From positions 1 to 60,140 of the IMG/VR virus record IMGVR_UViG_3300047175_000060: a DNA stretch of 60,140 nucleotides, one strand, 5' to 3'. Of this stretch, positions 43,001 through 51,900 are shown in pieces. This DNA is from a virus. A program made the position numbers and the translations under genes. The notes under the pieces are model-generated. The model saw nothing but the letters and a program-made list of their open reading frames with translations. It searched no databases and was not told the DNA's origin. The stretch's first letter is position 1. Every line of letters starts with the position of its first letter.

Positions 43001-46000
43001 AGGAGAGGCCGTACTTCGCAATGGTCGGGTGCTTGCCGTTCTCAATCGCGGGAGCGAAGCCGGTCAAACCCTGAATCAGCCGGATGGCAGCTTTGGTATG
43101 CGGGGGTCGATCACGCTCGGCAGCGGTGAGCGGATCGTGCGTCTGTTCAAGGGGTCTGACCGCTCGACGTTTTTGCACGAGATGGGTCATCAGTTCCTCG
43201 ACGAGCTGCTGCGCGATGCGATGCGCGATGACGCGCCGGATGATCTTAAGGCCGACGCCGCAACGGTTCGGAAATGGCTCGGCCTAAAAGATGGCGAGAT
43301 GCCGGGCGTCGATGGCCACGAGAAGTTCGCCACCGGGTTTGAAACCTACCTCATGGAGGGCAAAGCGCCGTCCGTCGAGCTTCAGACTGCTTTCCAGAAG
43401 TTCGCGGCTTGGTTGACGCGCATCTATCGGACGATCACCGCCATCGGCTCGCCGATCACGCCGGACATGCGCGGGGTCATGGACCGGCTGCTTGCCACCG
43501 ATGACGCGATTGCCGAGGCGCGGCAGGGATTGAATCTGAACCCGCTGTTCAAGACCGCGGAAGACGCCCGCATGACCAAGGGCGAATTCGCCGCTTACAC
43601 GGGCATGATCCGCAAAGCCCAGGCACAAGCCTATGACCGGGTGCTCAAGCGCACCATGCGGACGGAAGCGCTCAAGCACAAAGCCGAGTGGAAAGCTGAA
43701 TCCGAATCCGTGCGGCCAGAGATTGAGGCGCAGGTGAAAAGCCGGCCGGCGCTTCAGGCGTGGCATTTGCTGGCTTACGGAAAGGACATCCTGGATCCGG
43801 ATCGCGAGGTGGTGGCGACCAAGCTCGATCTGGCGGTGGCGCGGGACATGCTAGGGGCATCGTTTCCGCGCCTGCCACGCGGACTGACCGCGAAAGAGGG
43901 CGGCATTCACCCCGATGCGCTGGCCCCGGCTTTCGGCTACGAATCCGGCGAGGCAATGCTGCGCGACATCGTGAACGAGAATGTGGGCCGGGAGGAAGCG
44001 GCGGCACAGACGGGTCGCGCCCTGCCGCTCAACAAATACATCGCGGCGCTGGTGGATCAGGGCATTGATGAGCAGCTTGAGCAGTTGTTCGGGGATCCTC
44101 TGACCGATGGCACGGTGGAGGAAACCGCGCTGGCCGCGGCTCATAATGAGGGGCAGCGCGACGTTCTGGCAGCCGAGATGCGCCAGCTTGGCAAGCAGGC
44201 CGGTCAGAAGCCGCCCTATACCGTGCAGCAGGTCACGCAATGGGTGCGCGCATCGCTCGCCAATACGCCGATCAGCCGGGCCATCAGCGTCGCGAAATAC
44301 CGGCGAGCCGAGGCCCAAGCTGGGCGTGAGACGGAGCGGTTTCTGCTGGCCAAGAACCCGATCGAGGCGTTCAAGGCCAAGCAGCGCCAAATGATCGCGC
44401 ATGCCTTTGCCACGGAAGCCGAGAGGCTGCAGCGGGAATGGCAGCGGACCACGACCTATTGGCGGAACGTTGGCAAGACGGCGACGCGGTCTGGGACGGC
44501 GCAGCCATTCGTGGATCAGACGCACCGCATCCTGGAGCGGCTCGGGGTGACCGTGCAGCGCGACCCGGGCGAGCTATCGCGCGCGCTGGCGGGTAAACCG
44601 CTGGCAGAGTTCCAAGATGAACAGAGCCGGCTGGGTGTGGACCTCATGGTTCCGGATTTCCTGCGGGATGCGGCATTCCGGCAGAACTACGAGGGGCTGA
44701 CATCGGATCAGTTTGAAGCCGCGCGTGATGCGGTGCGGTCACTGCTGCATGCCGGGCGCCGGCAGAATGAAGCGGATGTGGCCGGGCGCCGCGTGGCGCT
44801 GGACGATTTGGCCGACCAGATTCAAGACTCGACGGCCATGCTCCCGGATGTGGTGCGGCCCACCGCTTACATCACGCCGGGCGCCGTCGAAGGTGGGATG
44901 CGCGCTGCCAAGGATCTGCTCGCGAATGGTTTGGGCGGGTTGCGCATGGTGGAACATTTGCTGGTGCAGCTCGACGGCGGCAAACCGGGGCCGCTTCATG
45001 CCGCCTTGTTCGCGCCGATGAAGCGTGCGGCCGAGGTAAAGCGTGGGTTCATTGAGCTAAAAAACAGCCTCCTGAAAGAAGCGCTCGATGCGATGCCGGC
45101 CGACTACAAGGCCACGCTCAAGAACTTGGTTGAGGTACCCGGTCTGACCGACCCAAAGACCGGCAAAAACATTGTCCTGACCCGTGACAATTTGCTGGCC
45201 TTGGCGATGAACATCGGCAATGCGGGGGAGGACTCCAACCTCGGCAAGCTGGCGGCCGGCTTTGGTTGGGATCCTGATGCCGTCATTCCGGCACTCGAAC
45301 AGGTCATGACCAAGACGGATTTCGATTTCGCGCAACGTGTGGGCGACCTCTACGAGCGGTTCCGTGAGCCGCTGGATCAGATGAGCCGGGACATGACGGG
45401 GGTCGGGCTGAAATTTGTCGAGCCGACGCCCTTCTCGACGCGGTTTGGCGATTACCGCGGCTGGTATTTTCCGATCATTTATGACCAGTTCGAAAATCCA
45501 GACGTGTTCATGAAAGAGGACCCGTCCAGCCCCTTTGGGGGGAGCCAGTACTTCCGTGCCACCACAAGGTCAGGCAGCACCATAGCGCGCACCGGATACA
45601 AGGGTCGGCTGGAGTTTGATTTGCGCAACGTCGCGACCAGGATCGACCAGACTTTGCACGATATCGCTTTCCGCCGCGCTGTGTCCGATGCCTATAAAGT
45701 GCTGACCCATAAGCGCATCCGGCAAACCATCATCGACAAGGCCGGCCAGCATTCGTACGATTACCTCAACGATTGGCTGCGTTCCGTGGCCCGCAGTGCC
45801 AACGTGGACGACAAGGCGGTGCAAGGGCTCAACCGGGTGATGCGCTATTTTCGCAGCGGGCTCGGCGCGACCTACATCGCGTTTAATCCGATCACGGCGT
45901 TGCTGCATGGTCCGACCGCGTTCCTGCACGGAATGGGCGAGGTTGGTCTGAAGTATTGGACGGGCGCCGCGCGCGATCTTATGGGCTCGCTGTTTTCGTC

Positions 46001-46943
46001 GGGAGAGTCGCAAAAATTCGTCCAGGACAACTCTTATGAGGTGAGGACATACACGCAGCACCTTGGCGAGCAGTCAGCTCAGAACATGCGTCGGTTGCTT
46101 GCTCAGGATACTTTGCTCGCTAAAGCGCGATCCAAGGGCGAAGTGCTCGGCGACTACGCACTGAGCAAAATGCTCAATATGTCGGCGCATATCGTGTTCC
46201 TGGCACGCTACCGGCAGGCGATGGACAGCGGCATGACCAGCGCTGAAGCAGCGGCCGAGGGCGACCGCGCGGTGCGGTTTGCTCATGGCGGCAAAGACAC
46301 AATGGACCAAGCGGCGCTGTTCCGTGCGAACAATGAGTTCGTGCGCAGCATGGTTCAGTTTGCCAGCTTCTTCAACACGATGTTCAACCGATCGGTGGAT
46401 ATCGTCAGCACCGGCGCGCGTGGGATGCGGTCGTATCGGGCCGGCGATCGAGAGGGTGCCCGGCGCGACTTTGCCGACGTGATGGGTAAGGCGTTCACCT
46501 ATTGGTTCCTGACCTCGGCGCTTGGTGCGGGTGTGCGCGGATATATTCAAGGGCAGAAGCCGCAGGATGAAAGCTGGCCGGCTTATTATGCCGAGATGTT
46601 CGGTCTCGACATGACATCCATGGTGCCGGAATTGGAGCAGACGGCATCGCTTTTATTTGGCGTGGAGCGCAGCACCGTGTCAGGAACCCCGGTGACGCAG
46701 GCCGTGCAGGAAATGGGTTCCGTGGTAAGGAATATGGACCACCTTGCCGAAGGCATTCCGATGTCAAAACGCTGGCTGCAGAACGACATTGAGGCCGTTG
46801 GCACGTTTACCCATCTGCCCGGTGGCTTGGTGATCGGCCGAGCGGCTCAGTCCGTGCTGGATGATCTGGACGGCGACGTTGATCCGCAAGGGTTCAGCGG
46901 TTTCGTGAGGGGCCTGCTGTTCGGGCCGCCGAAAGGAAGCTAG
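40017..46943 (+). CDS. Giant internal virion/ejection protein with zincin motif
   Basis: 2308 residues, in the place of T7 gp16. Pro/Ala-rich N-terminus, then a Gly/Ala hydrophobic segment (about 270-310). A zinc-protease signature HEMGH lies at 1054-1058 (TFLHEMGHQFLDELL), followed by EKFATGFETYLMEGK. The C-terminal third holds polyvalent-protein-type modules (LPDVVRPTAYI; STRFGDYRGWYFPII) and membrane-like helices. It is likely ejected with the DNA, and its protease could process host or virion proteins. It overlaps the upstream gene by 4 bases. Confidence 0.8.
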   Translation: MSGNETDLPDVEPEALVPSAGSGVPSPAPAAASGGGLPPNITPGDAEEAGSAGATPPPPPAKPQVQPAAPPNALAASGAGVPLPTSPDFWTAQIARMADQQRGQATSNLVSAQDVDPDKAAAARTLAPLLGLPAVAMEDNPSFWQQQADLRVARGVMSTDQQLQKWLASDPGNAKVAQGDVPQLGLIGRLWNGFSEGFTQSMLEQRIGELGFSEQTGTASPRQINLLQTFKEQAAAQPKEKGTAAHIGGFLGGTAQMFANALPEAAAGAAAGGATGALAGGVGAIPGAIGGAAVGLTAGVAGQSAIETSGQTYDTLSDAKDKLGRPIPEATKQAASVLSGVVTGALATVGGDVLSAPVKAMVAPFVRDVASEAATRPTLARALGTFAKSVVKAGVTGAIVNGGMTTVQAIAPQVAEAVTSPNFETAFNDPEMRQQLVNQVVNSLEVGALAFPLMELPMRGVSLYADVVRARAAARSVSQWAKMIDAAARSKTRQRAPDAFSALMQMHAAAGDVNSIYVPAERVAELYQGMQTRPGEALDPFAFVPDMQEQMDQGLLTGGDVQIPMAQFVAHLAGTDIERNLRPDIRFAPDGFTLREALELQNHPPADLTGLTDEDAGDVGVDHWGAAIQAVKADITDQLRRAGFTPNVAEQYATLIAARYGARGDDFAQSPLDLYRQEGLQVLREDQPRVGPATYSGIDEAIDSLRRGDRQPSDRQLYGPSLLEYLTGGSLGQGMNRAHELSEGGRREAAGGIQDTGGDIAAMGGNEWHRGQPGRRKLINPEGMRIEEAAQRAHDAGYFPDHPDVPDINEFLSALQDELNGRQRYVPPEGEALKREQSRAVSEQLRQFLDERGIDIQTATNAEIKQALDEARGGGEALDLYQSHKSVTNDVNEFDKLATDIIKKAEYDHYGLRAVSPNEMTGESIRVKPGDELPSSYRWEDGTPTEEQLSGVSALHLSKKMSVFKGIAALDPYLIHKDTQIALVGAHYMEHGEDEGEAVLRNGRVLAVLNRGSEAGQTLNQPDGSFGMRGSITLGSGERIVRLFKGSDRSTFLHEMGHQFLDELLRDAMRDDAPDDLKADAATVRKWLGLKDGEMPGVDGHEKFATGFETYLMEGKAPSVELQTAFQKFAAWLTRIYRTITAIGSPITPDMRGVMDRLLATDDAIAEARQGLNLNPLFKTAEDARMTKGEFAAYTGMIRKAQAQAYDRVLKRTMRTEALKHKAEWKAESESVRPEIEAQVKSRPALQAWHLLAYGKDILDPDREVVATKLDLAVARDMLGASFPRLPRGLTAKEGGIHPDALAPAFGYESGEAMLRDIVNENVGREEAAAQTGRALPLNKYIAALVDQGIDEQLEQLFGDPLTDGTVEETALAAAHNEGQRDVLAAEMRQLGKQAGQKPPYTVQQVTQWVRASLANTPISRAISVAKYRRAEAQAGRETERFLLAKNPIEAFKAKQRQMIAHAFATEAERLQREWQRTTTYWRNVGKTATRSGTAQPFVDQTHRILERLGVTVQRDPGELSRALAGKPLAEFQDEQSRLGVDLMVPDFLRDAAFRQNYEGLTSDQFEAARDAVRSLLHAGRRQNEADVAGRRVALDDLADQIQDSTAMLPDVVRPTAYITPGAVEGGMRAAKDLLANGLGGLRMVEHLLVQLDGGKPGPLHAALFAPMKRAAEVKRGFIELKNSLLKEALDAMPADYKATLKNLVEVPGLTDPKTGKNIVLTRDNLLALAMNIGNAGEDSNLGKLAAGFGWDPDAVIPALEQVMTKTDFDFAQRVGDLYERFREPLDQMSRDMTGVGLKFVEPTPFSTRFGDYRGWYFPIIYDQFENPDVFMKEDPSSPFGGSQYFRATTRSGSTIARTGYKGRLEFDLRNVATRIDQTLHDIAFRRAVSDAYKVLTHKRIRQTIIDKAGQHSYDYLNDWLRSVARSANVDDKAVQGLNRVMRYFRSGLGATYIAFNPITALLHGPTAFLHGMGEVGLKYWTGAARDLMGSLFSSGESQKFVQDNSYEVRTYTQHLGEQSAQNMRRLLAQDTLLAKARSKGEVLGDYALSKMLNMSAHIVFLARYRQAMDSGMTSAEAAAEGDRAVRFAHGGKDTMDQAALFRANNEFVRSMVQFASFFNTMFNRSVDIVSTGARGMRSYRAGDREGARRDFADVMGKAFTYWFLTSALGAGVRGYIQGQKPQDESWPAYYAEMFGLDMTSMVPELEQTASLLFGVERSTVSGTPVTQAVQEMGSVVRNMDHLAEGIPMSKRWLQNDIEAVGTFTHLPGGLVIGRAAQSVLDDLDGDVDPQGFSGFVRGLLFGPPKGS

Positions 46944-46945
46944 GC

Positions 46946-47104
46946 ATGACGAAGACGATTGCCGCAAAACCCAAGCAAAACCCCAGAAAGTTTACTGCGC
47001 GTAACTGGAAGCGTGGGCCGCTGGCGAAGCATGGCTTGACGGCCGGCAAGACGCCCGCTCACAACGACAAAGCAAGCGAGAAGGCGGAGGGCAAACCCGG
47101 ATGA
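46946..47104 (+). CDS. Small basic protein (52 aa)
   Basis: Reads MTKTIAAKPKQNPRKFTARN then WKRGPLAKHGLTAGKTPAHN and a short Lys/Glu tail. Its TGA overlaps the next ATG (ATGA) and it begins 3 bases after the giant gene's stop. Very basic; function unknown. Confidence 0.65.
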   Translation: MTKTIAAKPKQNPRKFTARNWKRGPLAKHGLTAGKTPAHNDKASEKAEGKPG

Positions 47105-47346
47105 GCACCAGCTATCTCCCCGGCTCATTGATCGTTCTGAACTTGGACGGAGACGAGTACGTCTCAATCGACAATGGCGGCAGCGTCGATGCAAAGACGA
47201 CCACGGCGGCCATTGCGGCATTGGTGGGGGATAACCCCGAGGTGTTCCTGACGGCGCTGACGGCGGCCGTTGCGCTTTTGCCGACGACGTTGCCGGCCAC
47301 GTCCGGCGTACTATGGCTCAACGGCGGAGTTCTGCAGCTCTCATGA
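47101..47346 (+). CDS. Small virion-region protein
   Basis: 81 residues; YLPGSLIVLNLDGDEYVSID, then a hydrophobic C-terminal half. Overlaps both neighbours by 4 bases. Function unknown; possibly a fibre chaperone by position. Confidence 0.6.
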   Translation: MSTSYLPGSLIVLNLDGDEYVSIDNGGSVDAKTTTAAIAALVGDNPEVFLTALTAAVALLPTTLPATSGVLWLNGGVLQLS

Positions 47347-48917
47347 AGCACTTTATGCGACTTCTCATTTTCATTTTGCTGGCGGCCCTCGTGCCGCTCC
47401 ACGCTTTCGCCGCGTCGCCCAATCCAGGCAACCCGGTGTTCGGTAATCTTACGGCAACCGGCACAGTGTCGGGTGCTGGGTTCACCAACTTCGTCAATGC
47501 CCAAGCGCCGGTCGCCGCCTGGGCCGGCAGCGGGTTCGGGTATACTGTTGCACCCACGATCACACAGGTGCTTTCATCTCTTTCCAATCAGAACACCAAC
47601 AATCCCAGCATCCCGGCGTGCCCTGTCGCCAACTGCCCCACCCCGTTCACGATCAATCTGACCGGGTTTATTTTGCAAGGTAAGACGTTGCTCAGTTCGT
47701 CATATGCCGAAAGCGAGGCAGTGTTCGGTCTGTATGTCAACACCGGGCAACCAAATGGCCAAAAGCCAGCTGTCTATATTGGCGCCGTGCAGGGGCCGCT
47801 CGGCGGAAGCACGTGGTCCCTCAACACGGACGTGGTGCGCGGCGGCGTGCCAAGCGGCACGGGCGGCCCGGGCGGCATCGGCTCCTCGGCGCCGGAGCCC
47901 ACGCCCGGCTCAATCGCCGCTGCGAACAGCACGATCGGCTATGAGCTTGACTATACAAACTGGGATCAGGACAGTGGCGAGGCCGGAAGCGGCGGCCCAT
48001 TCACACCCGGAATGTATATCCATAACCAGTCGCTGTATCCGAGCACGGCCGCCATCTACATGGACAGCAATCCTGAGAATGTTGGCAATAACAATTACGG
48101 TTGGCATTATGGTGTGTTCATCAACGATACTTACACCGTGCAAGACGCGGGATTTTTTGAATCGACGCATTCAACGCAGGGCTTCCAAGCCAATGGCACG
48201 CATGCAGGTGCGGATTTCAATTCCAATGGCACTTCAAGCGCCTACGGTTTTTATTCGAACGGCTCTGACACGACGGCCGCGGGGTTTTTTGGAGGCACGT
48301 CGCCGATCGGGATGGACCTAGTTGGCACGAATGCTACCGAGACCCTGAACATCAATACCGGCAGCCCGCTCGCGATCAACATTTCCGGCGCTCATTCGAA
48401 CGAGGACATTGACGACGGCGGGACGGGCCCGGCCGGCTTGGCGCTTAATTCGACGCACACGCTCGCTGATATCTACATCGGGAGCGCCAGCACGAACGGC
48501 ATCGACATTTTCGGCAGCCACGCCGGCCAAGACATCCAAGACGCCTCGTCTAGCGCTCTGGTGATAGGCATCTCCGGCACGCATACGGTGGGCAGTATCT
48601 ACGATACCTCGACCACGCCTTCCGCCATCACGCTGAGCGGCACCTATGGCACAGCCGCCATCAACACGGCGTCAGCCACCACCGGCATCGGCTTGGAGAC
48701 AGGCGCCGGGCAATCGGTTCTCGTGGGCGGCGTGGTCAAGACGGTCGTCACCACCGTCTCCGCATTGAACAGCAGCTATCCTTGCGGCTCCACGCTGAAA
48801 GGCTCCCGAGCGCTTGTCACTGACGCCACGTCGCCGACTTTTCTCGGCACGCTCACCGGGGGAGGCAGCGTCGTCGCGCCCACCGTATGCAACGGCACAT
48901 CCTGGATCCCAGGCTAA
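47343..48917 (+). CDS. Exported spike/fibre-like protein
   Basis: 524 residues with signal peptide (MKHFMRLLIFILLAALVPLH, cleavage after AFA). The mature part contains fibre-style GNLTATGTVSGAGF and a series of NG/TT repeats (SAYGFYSNGSDTTAAGFFGG), likely beta-helical. Likely the receptor-binding spike, although the signal peptide is odd for that role. Confidence 0.65.
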   Translation: MKHFMRLLIFILLAALVPLHAFAASPNPGNPVFGNLTATGTVSGAGFTNFVNAQAPVAAWAGSGFGYTVAPTITQVLSSLSNQNTNNPSIPACPVANCPTPFTINLTGFILQGKTLLSSSYAESEAVFGLYVNTGQPNGQKPAVYIGAVQGPLGGSTWSLNTDVVRGGVPSGTGGPGGIGSSAPEPTPGSIAAANSTIGYELDYTNWDQDSGEAGSGGPFTPGMYIHNQSLYPSTAAIYMDSNPENVGNNNYGWHYGVFINDTYTVQDAGFFESTHSTQGFQANGTHAGADFNSNGTSSAYGFYSNGSDTTAAGFFGGTSPIGMDLVGTNATETLNINTGSPLAINISGAHSNEDIDDGGTGPAGLALNSTHTLADIYIGSASTNGIDIFGSHAGQDIQDASSSALVIGISGTHTVGSIYDTSTTPSAITLSGTYGTAAINTASATTGIGLETGAGQSVLVGGVVKTVVTTVSALNSSYPCGSTLKGSRALVTDATSPTFLGTLTGGGSVVAPTVCNGTSWIPG

Positions 48918-48939
48918 CGCAATTTTCAAGGATTTGACC

Positions 48940-49179
48940 ATGGTTCGATATATTTTGCCCGCCCTCCTGCTCGCCACACCAGCTCTTGCGCAGCAAGCAG
49001 CTCCGCTGACGGCGGATCAGTGGAAGGCCGCCGCGCAGTCTTATCGGTCTGAGCTGCTGACGACGCAGGGGCAGCTCGATGATGCGGCGGCGCAAGTGGG
49101 CGTCGACACCCAGCAGATCACGCAGCTTCAAGCGCAACTGGCGGCGGCCAAGGGTGCTCCGAGGGACCTCAAAAAGTAG
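48940..49179 (+). CDS. Small exported coiled-coil protein, paralogue of 28117
   Basis: 79 residues; signal peptide VRYILPALLLATPALAQQ and a coiled-coil C-terminus (QQITQLQAQLAAAKG). It follows the spike gene exactly as its relative at 28117 follows the other exported fibre, so the pair fibre plus small exported protein occurs twice. Confidence 0.65.
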   Translation: MVRYILPALLLATPALAQQAAPLTADQWKAAAQSYRSELLTTQGQLDDAAAQVGVDTQQITQLQAQLAAAKGAPRDLKK

Positions 49180-49190
49180 ACGATGCGTTA

Positions 49191-49697
49191 GTGCAACAAA
49201 CTGTGGCATGGGTTGGCTGTCCTAACAGGGTGCTGCAAGTCGTGGAAGTTCAAGCTTGGGTCGCCTTGGCCGGCCTAATTGTTACGGTGTTTGGGGGGCT
49301 AGCCGGGGTGTTTGCGTATTTCCAAGGGCGGCTCACTGTGCTTACGGACAAGGGCGCCGGCGACTTGGCGGCGCTGCGCGACGACTTAAAAACGGACATC
49401 GAGCGCGTGCGAAGCCAGGAGGCGCAGTTGCGGGACCGGCTCAGCGTTGAGTGGCAGAAGTCAGTGACGGACATCGACAGCGAGCAGCGGCGCATAAGAG
49501 ACGGGAGTGCCACCAGGGTCGAAATGGCCGCGATGGAGGGCCGCATCAACGGATCGATCGGCAAGCTGGAGGCTCGCATAGACCGGATTGACACGAAGCT
49601 AGAGTCGCTGCCCGCCATGCACGCGATCATGACGACTCTCGTCGCGAGCGTGGATCGGCTGAGTGTCGCGGCCGGCGTGAGGAAGCCGGCGCCATGA
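49191..49697 (+). CDS. Membrane-anchored coiled-coil protein (spanin candidate)
   Basis: 168 residues from GTG. One membrane segment near the N-terminus (WVALAGLIVTVFGGLAGVFA) then a long coiled coil (RVRSQEAQLRDRLSVEWQKS). It immediately precedes the endolysin, so an inner-membrane spanin or Rz-like role is plausible, not proven. Confidence 0.6.
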   Translation: MQQTVAWVGCPNRVLQVVEVQAWVALAGLIVTVFGGLAGVFAYFQGRLTVLTDKGAGDLAALRDDLKTDIERVRSQEAQLRDRLSVEWQKSVTDIDSEQRRIRDGSATRVEMAAMEGRINGSIGKLEARIDRIDTKLESLPAMHAIMTTLVASVDRLSVAAGVRKPAP

Positions 49698-50242
49698 GCT
49701 TCGCGCAGGCCCTGGCGCTGACCGTTTCCCCGACGGTCGAAGGCGGCTTCATTAAGACATCGTCAGATCCCGGCAACTGGACCGGGGGCGCGGTTGGGTC
49801 GGGCGATTGCCTCGGCACCTTCGAGGGCATTAGCGCCGCGTTTCTCTGGTCGCTGCCGCCGGCCGATCCCTACTACCGGCGCGATCCGGGGGCCCTGACG
49901 CCGGACGACGTGCCGCTGATCTACAAGCCGCATTTCTGGGATGCCGTTCAGGGCGACCACCTGCCGCCCGCCGTCGCGGGCCTCGCCTTCGACATGGCCG
50001 TCAACCAGGGTCAAAGCTGGGCACCTCGGGCGCTGCAATCGGCGGTGGGCGTTTCCACCGATGGCGTGCTGGGGCCCAAGACCATGGCCGCAGCGAAGGC
50101 CGCCGATCCGGCCACACTCCACGCGACGCTCGGCTGGCTGCGCGAGTGCCGATACCGCACCGACCCCGAGTTCTCCGTCTTTGGGCACGGCTGGATCATC
50201 CGCCTGTGCCGCGTCATCGCCGCGACCGCGGCTTTCACTTGA
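49694..50242 (+). CDS. Endolysin, GH108 family
   Basis: 182 residues. TVEGGFIKTSSDPGNWTGG carries the catalytic Glu (E16) of the N-acetylmuramidase-like GH108 family (zliS type), followed by FDMAVNQGQSWAPRALQSAV, a peptidoglycan-binding-like C-terminal part. It degrades the cell wall at lysis. Overlaps the upstream gene by 4 bases. Confidence 0.9.
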   Translation: MSFAQALALTVSPTVEGGFIKTSSDPGNWTGGAVGSGDCLGTFEGISAAFLWSLPPADPYYRRDPGALTPDDVPLIYKPHFWDAVQGDHLPPAVAGLAFDMAVNQGQSWAPRALQSAVGVSTDGVLGPKTMAAAKAADPATLHATLGWLRECRYRTDPEFSVFGHGWIIRLCRVIAATAAFT

Positions 50243-50258
50243 ACAGGGAACGACCGCC

Positions 50259-50624
50259 ATGCTCATCACCCGTCTCATCGCCTGGTTCGGCATCATCGCC
50301 CTCGCCGGCTGCGCCGGCCAAGCCGCCACCGTCGCCACCGAAACGACGAAGACCACAGCCGTCGTCTCGACCGCGGAGGCCACAGCGTCAACGGCGCTGA
50401 CGGTCGCGGAAGCAAGCTTGGCCGCCTACGAGGCGACCAAGAACCCGAACGCCGCCGTCATCGCCGAGGCGACCAAGCTCGACACCGATGCGCGCGCCGC
50501 CATCGCGGCTTATGGGCCGGAAGCGACGGAAGCAATCGCCATGGCTAACGCCCTCGCCGAATACCTGCTGACTTCAGCGCCCGGCAACGGCGTGACGCCC
50601 TCGACCGTTCCGACCGCGGGCTGA
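50259..50624 (+). CDS. Phage lipoprotein (o-spanin candidate)
   Basis: 121 residues with a lipobox: hydrophobic N-terminus then IALAGCAGQ. Ala/Thr-rich helical remainder. Next to the endolysin, it may be the outer-membrane spanin partner; the length is somewhat larger than usual. Confidence 0.6.
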   Translation: MLITRLIAWFGIIALAGCAGQAATVATETTKTTAVVSTAEATASTALTVAEASLAAYEATKNPNAAVIAEATKLDTDARAAIAAYGPEATEAIAMANALAEYLLTSAPGNGVTPSTVPTAG

Positions 50625-50637
50625 GGAACATTCCACC

Positions 50638-51216
50638 ATGGACTGGACGCAAGAGATCACCTTCCTCACGCCGGTCCTCATCGCCGGAATTGGGTTTGGT
50701 GTCGCGCAGCTTAAATCCTATCAGGCGAGCGCTGCGGCTCAGAAGCACCAAGCCTTGAACTACCTCGCTGGGCTCGGCGTGCGGATCGGCGGCGATGCCA
50801 TGGCGTTGTTGCGCTCAACGCCGAACCTGACCCCGGCTGGCGCGTTATCCTGGGCGGTGAACGAGTTCCAGGCGACAGCACCCGATGCAATCTCTTCTCT
50901 GGGCGCGGATGCTACCTCGGCCGGCGTCGAAAACCTCGTGCGCCGCGGTATTCTGAGTTCGGCGCAGGGCGGCCCACTGGACGATGCGGCAACGGCTGTC
51001 ATCAAAGCGCTCGCTCCGTCTGCGGCCACGGCCAAGGTTTCGCCGAATCAGCTGGCCGCCGTCAGCGCGGCCGTCGCCTCCGCTGCGCCCATCACGATCG
51101 AGGCCGTGCGGGCGATGATCCAGGCGGCATTGGCCGCCCCTGCTACTCCGACCGATCCCACGGCTACGCCGCCCTCCCCTCCCCCAGTCGCCGCACCCGC
51201 GCCCGCGCAAACATAG
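50638..51216 (+). CDS. Holin-like membrane protein
   Basis: 192 residues; one N-terminal membrane segment (LTPVLIAGIGFGVAQLKSYQ), helical Ala-rich body and Pro-rich tail. Size and place fit a phage holin or accessory lysis protein. Codons 20-28 share 26 of 27 bases with the non-coding hairpin at 13210. Confidence 0.55.
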   Translation: MDWTQEITFLTPVLIAGIGFGVAQLKSYQASAAAQKHQALNYLAGLGVRIGGDAMALLRSTPNLTPAGALSWAVNEFQATAPDAISSLGADATSAGVENLVRRGILSSAQGGPLDDAATAVIKALAPSAATAKVSPNQLAAVSAAVASAAPITIEAVRAMIQAALAAPATPTDPTATPPSPPPVAAPAPAQT

Positions 51217-51225
51217 GAGACCACG

Positions 51226-51405
51226 ATGCTTTTGATCGTCATTCTCATCGTGCTTCTTCTGGGCGGCGGCGGATACTACAGCAGTCGTCAAGGTTGGGTG
51301 GGAGAAGGCGGCAACGCCGTCAACCTAGTCGTGCTCATCACAGTCCTCGTGGTGCTCGCGCTGCTGGGCCATGGTCTTGCCTCCGGCTACTTCGACCGGT
51401 TCTAG
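51226..51405 (+). CDS. Small two-helix membrane protein (59 aa)
   Basis: MLLIVILIVLLLGGGGYYSS, a short polar loop, then VVLITVLVVLALLG. Preceded by AGGAGA. Resembles tiny DUF3309-type membrane peptides. Possibly an additional holin or antiholin. Confidence 0.6.
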   Translation: MLLIVILIVLLLGGGGYYSSRQGWVGEGGNAVNLVVLITVLVVLALLGHGLASGYFDRF

Positions 51406-51630
51406 CCGGCGGCGCTCACAGGCGTTGAATTTCGTTCATCTCAAGCCTATTTAGAGCGGCCACCCCCGTGAAAGAAGCAGCGGCCCCTCGCCTCACCCAT
51501 GCCTCTGGCCCTCGGTGCTGAGAACGCCGGGGGCCACTCCCATTAAAGCTCGGGGCCGCCACCCCCGCGCCTTCACGATCTCGCCGCACCCGCGCAAGGG
51601 GCGCCTCGTAATCGTAATCGCCGGCTGCGC
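51406..51630. other. Intergenic region with terminator-like hairpin
   Basis: About 225 bases between convergent lysis and partition genes, with three imperfect copies of a GGCCACCCCC-like motif. At its right edge CCGGCTG pairs perfectly with CAGCCGG around six bases, overlapping the end of the partition gene. This probably separates the two transcription units. Confidence 0.45.
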
Positions 51631-51900
51631 TCACAGCCGGAACGCCCCTGCTGCCTCGTGCTTTGCGACATAATCCCGGATGGCGTCCAGCAACATCTCC
51701 TGCTGCGGCTTGCGCAGATCGACGCGCAGCTTCTGGAACGCAACGACGACCGAATCGGACGGGTCGTAATAGCCCCCGATATGGAGCTTGGCGGCGCGGC
51801 TCGGTTTGGGCGCCGTGGGCTTCGCTGCAACCGACGGCAATTCGGGTGCTTGGAGTGCGGGAACGGCAAGAACAGGGGCAAGCAAAGAGCGTCTAGCCAC
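51631..51900 (-). CDS. ParA partner, RHH centromere-binding protein
   Basis: About 89 residues from GTG. The C-terminal LHIGGYYDPSDSVVVAFQKL followed by MLLDAIRDYVAKHEA is the layout of small RHH ParB-like partners encoded after class Ib parA genes. The start overlaps the parA stop by 8 bases. It should bind the operator/centromere repeats upstream of parA. Confidence 0.75.
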   Translation of the reverse strand: MARRSLLAPVLAVPALQAPELPSVAAKPTAPKPSRAAKLHIGGYYDPSDSVVVAFQKLRVDLRKPQQEMLLDAIRDYVAKHEAAGAFRL

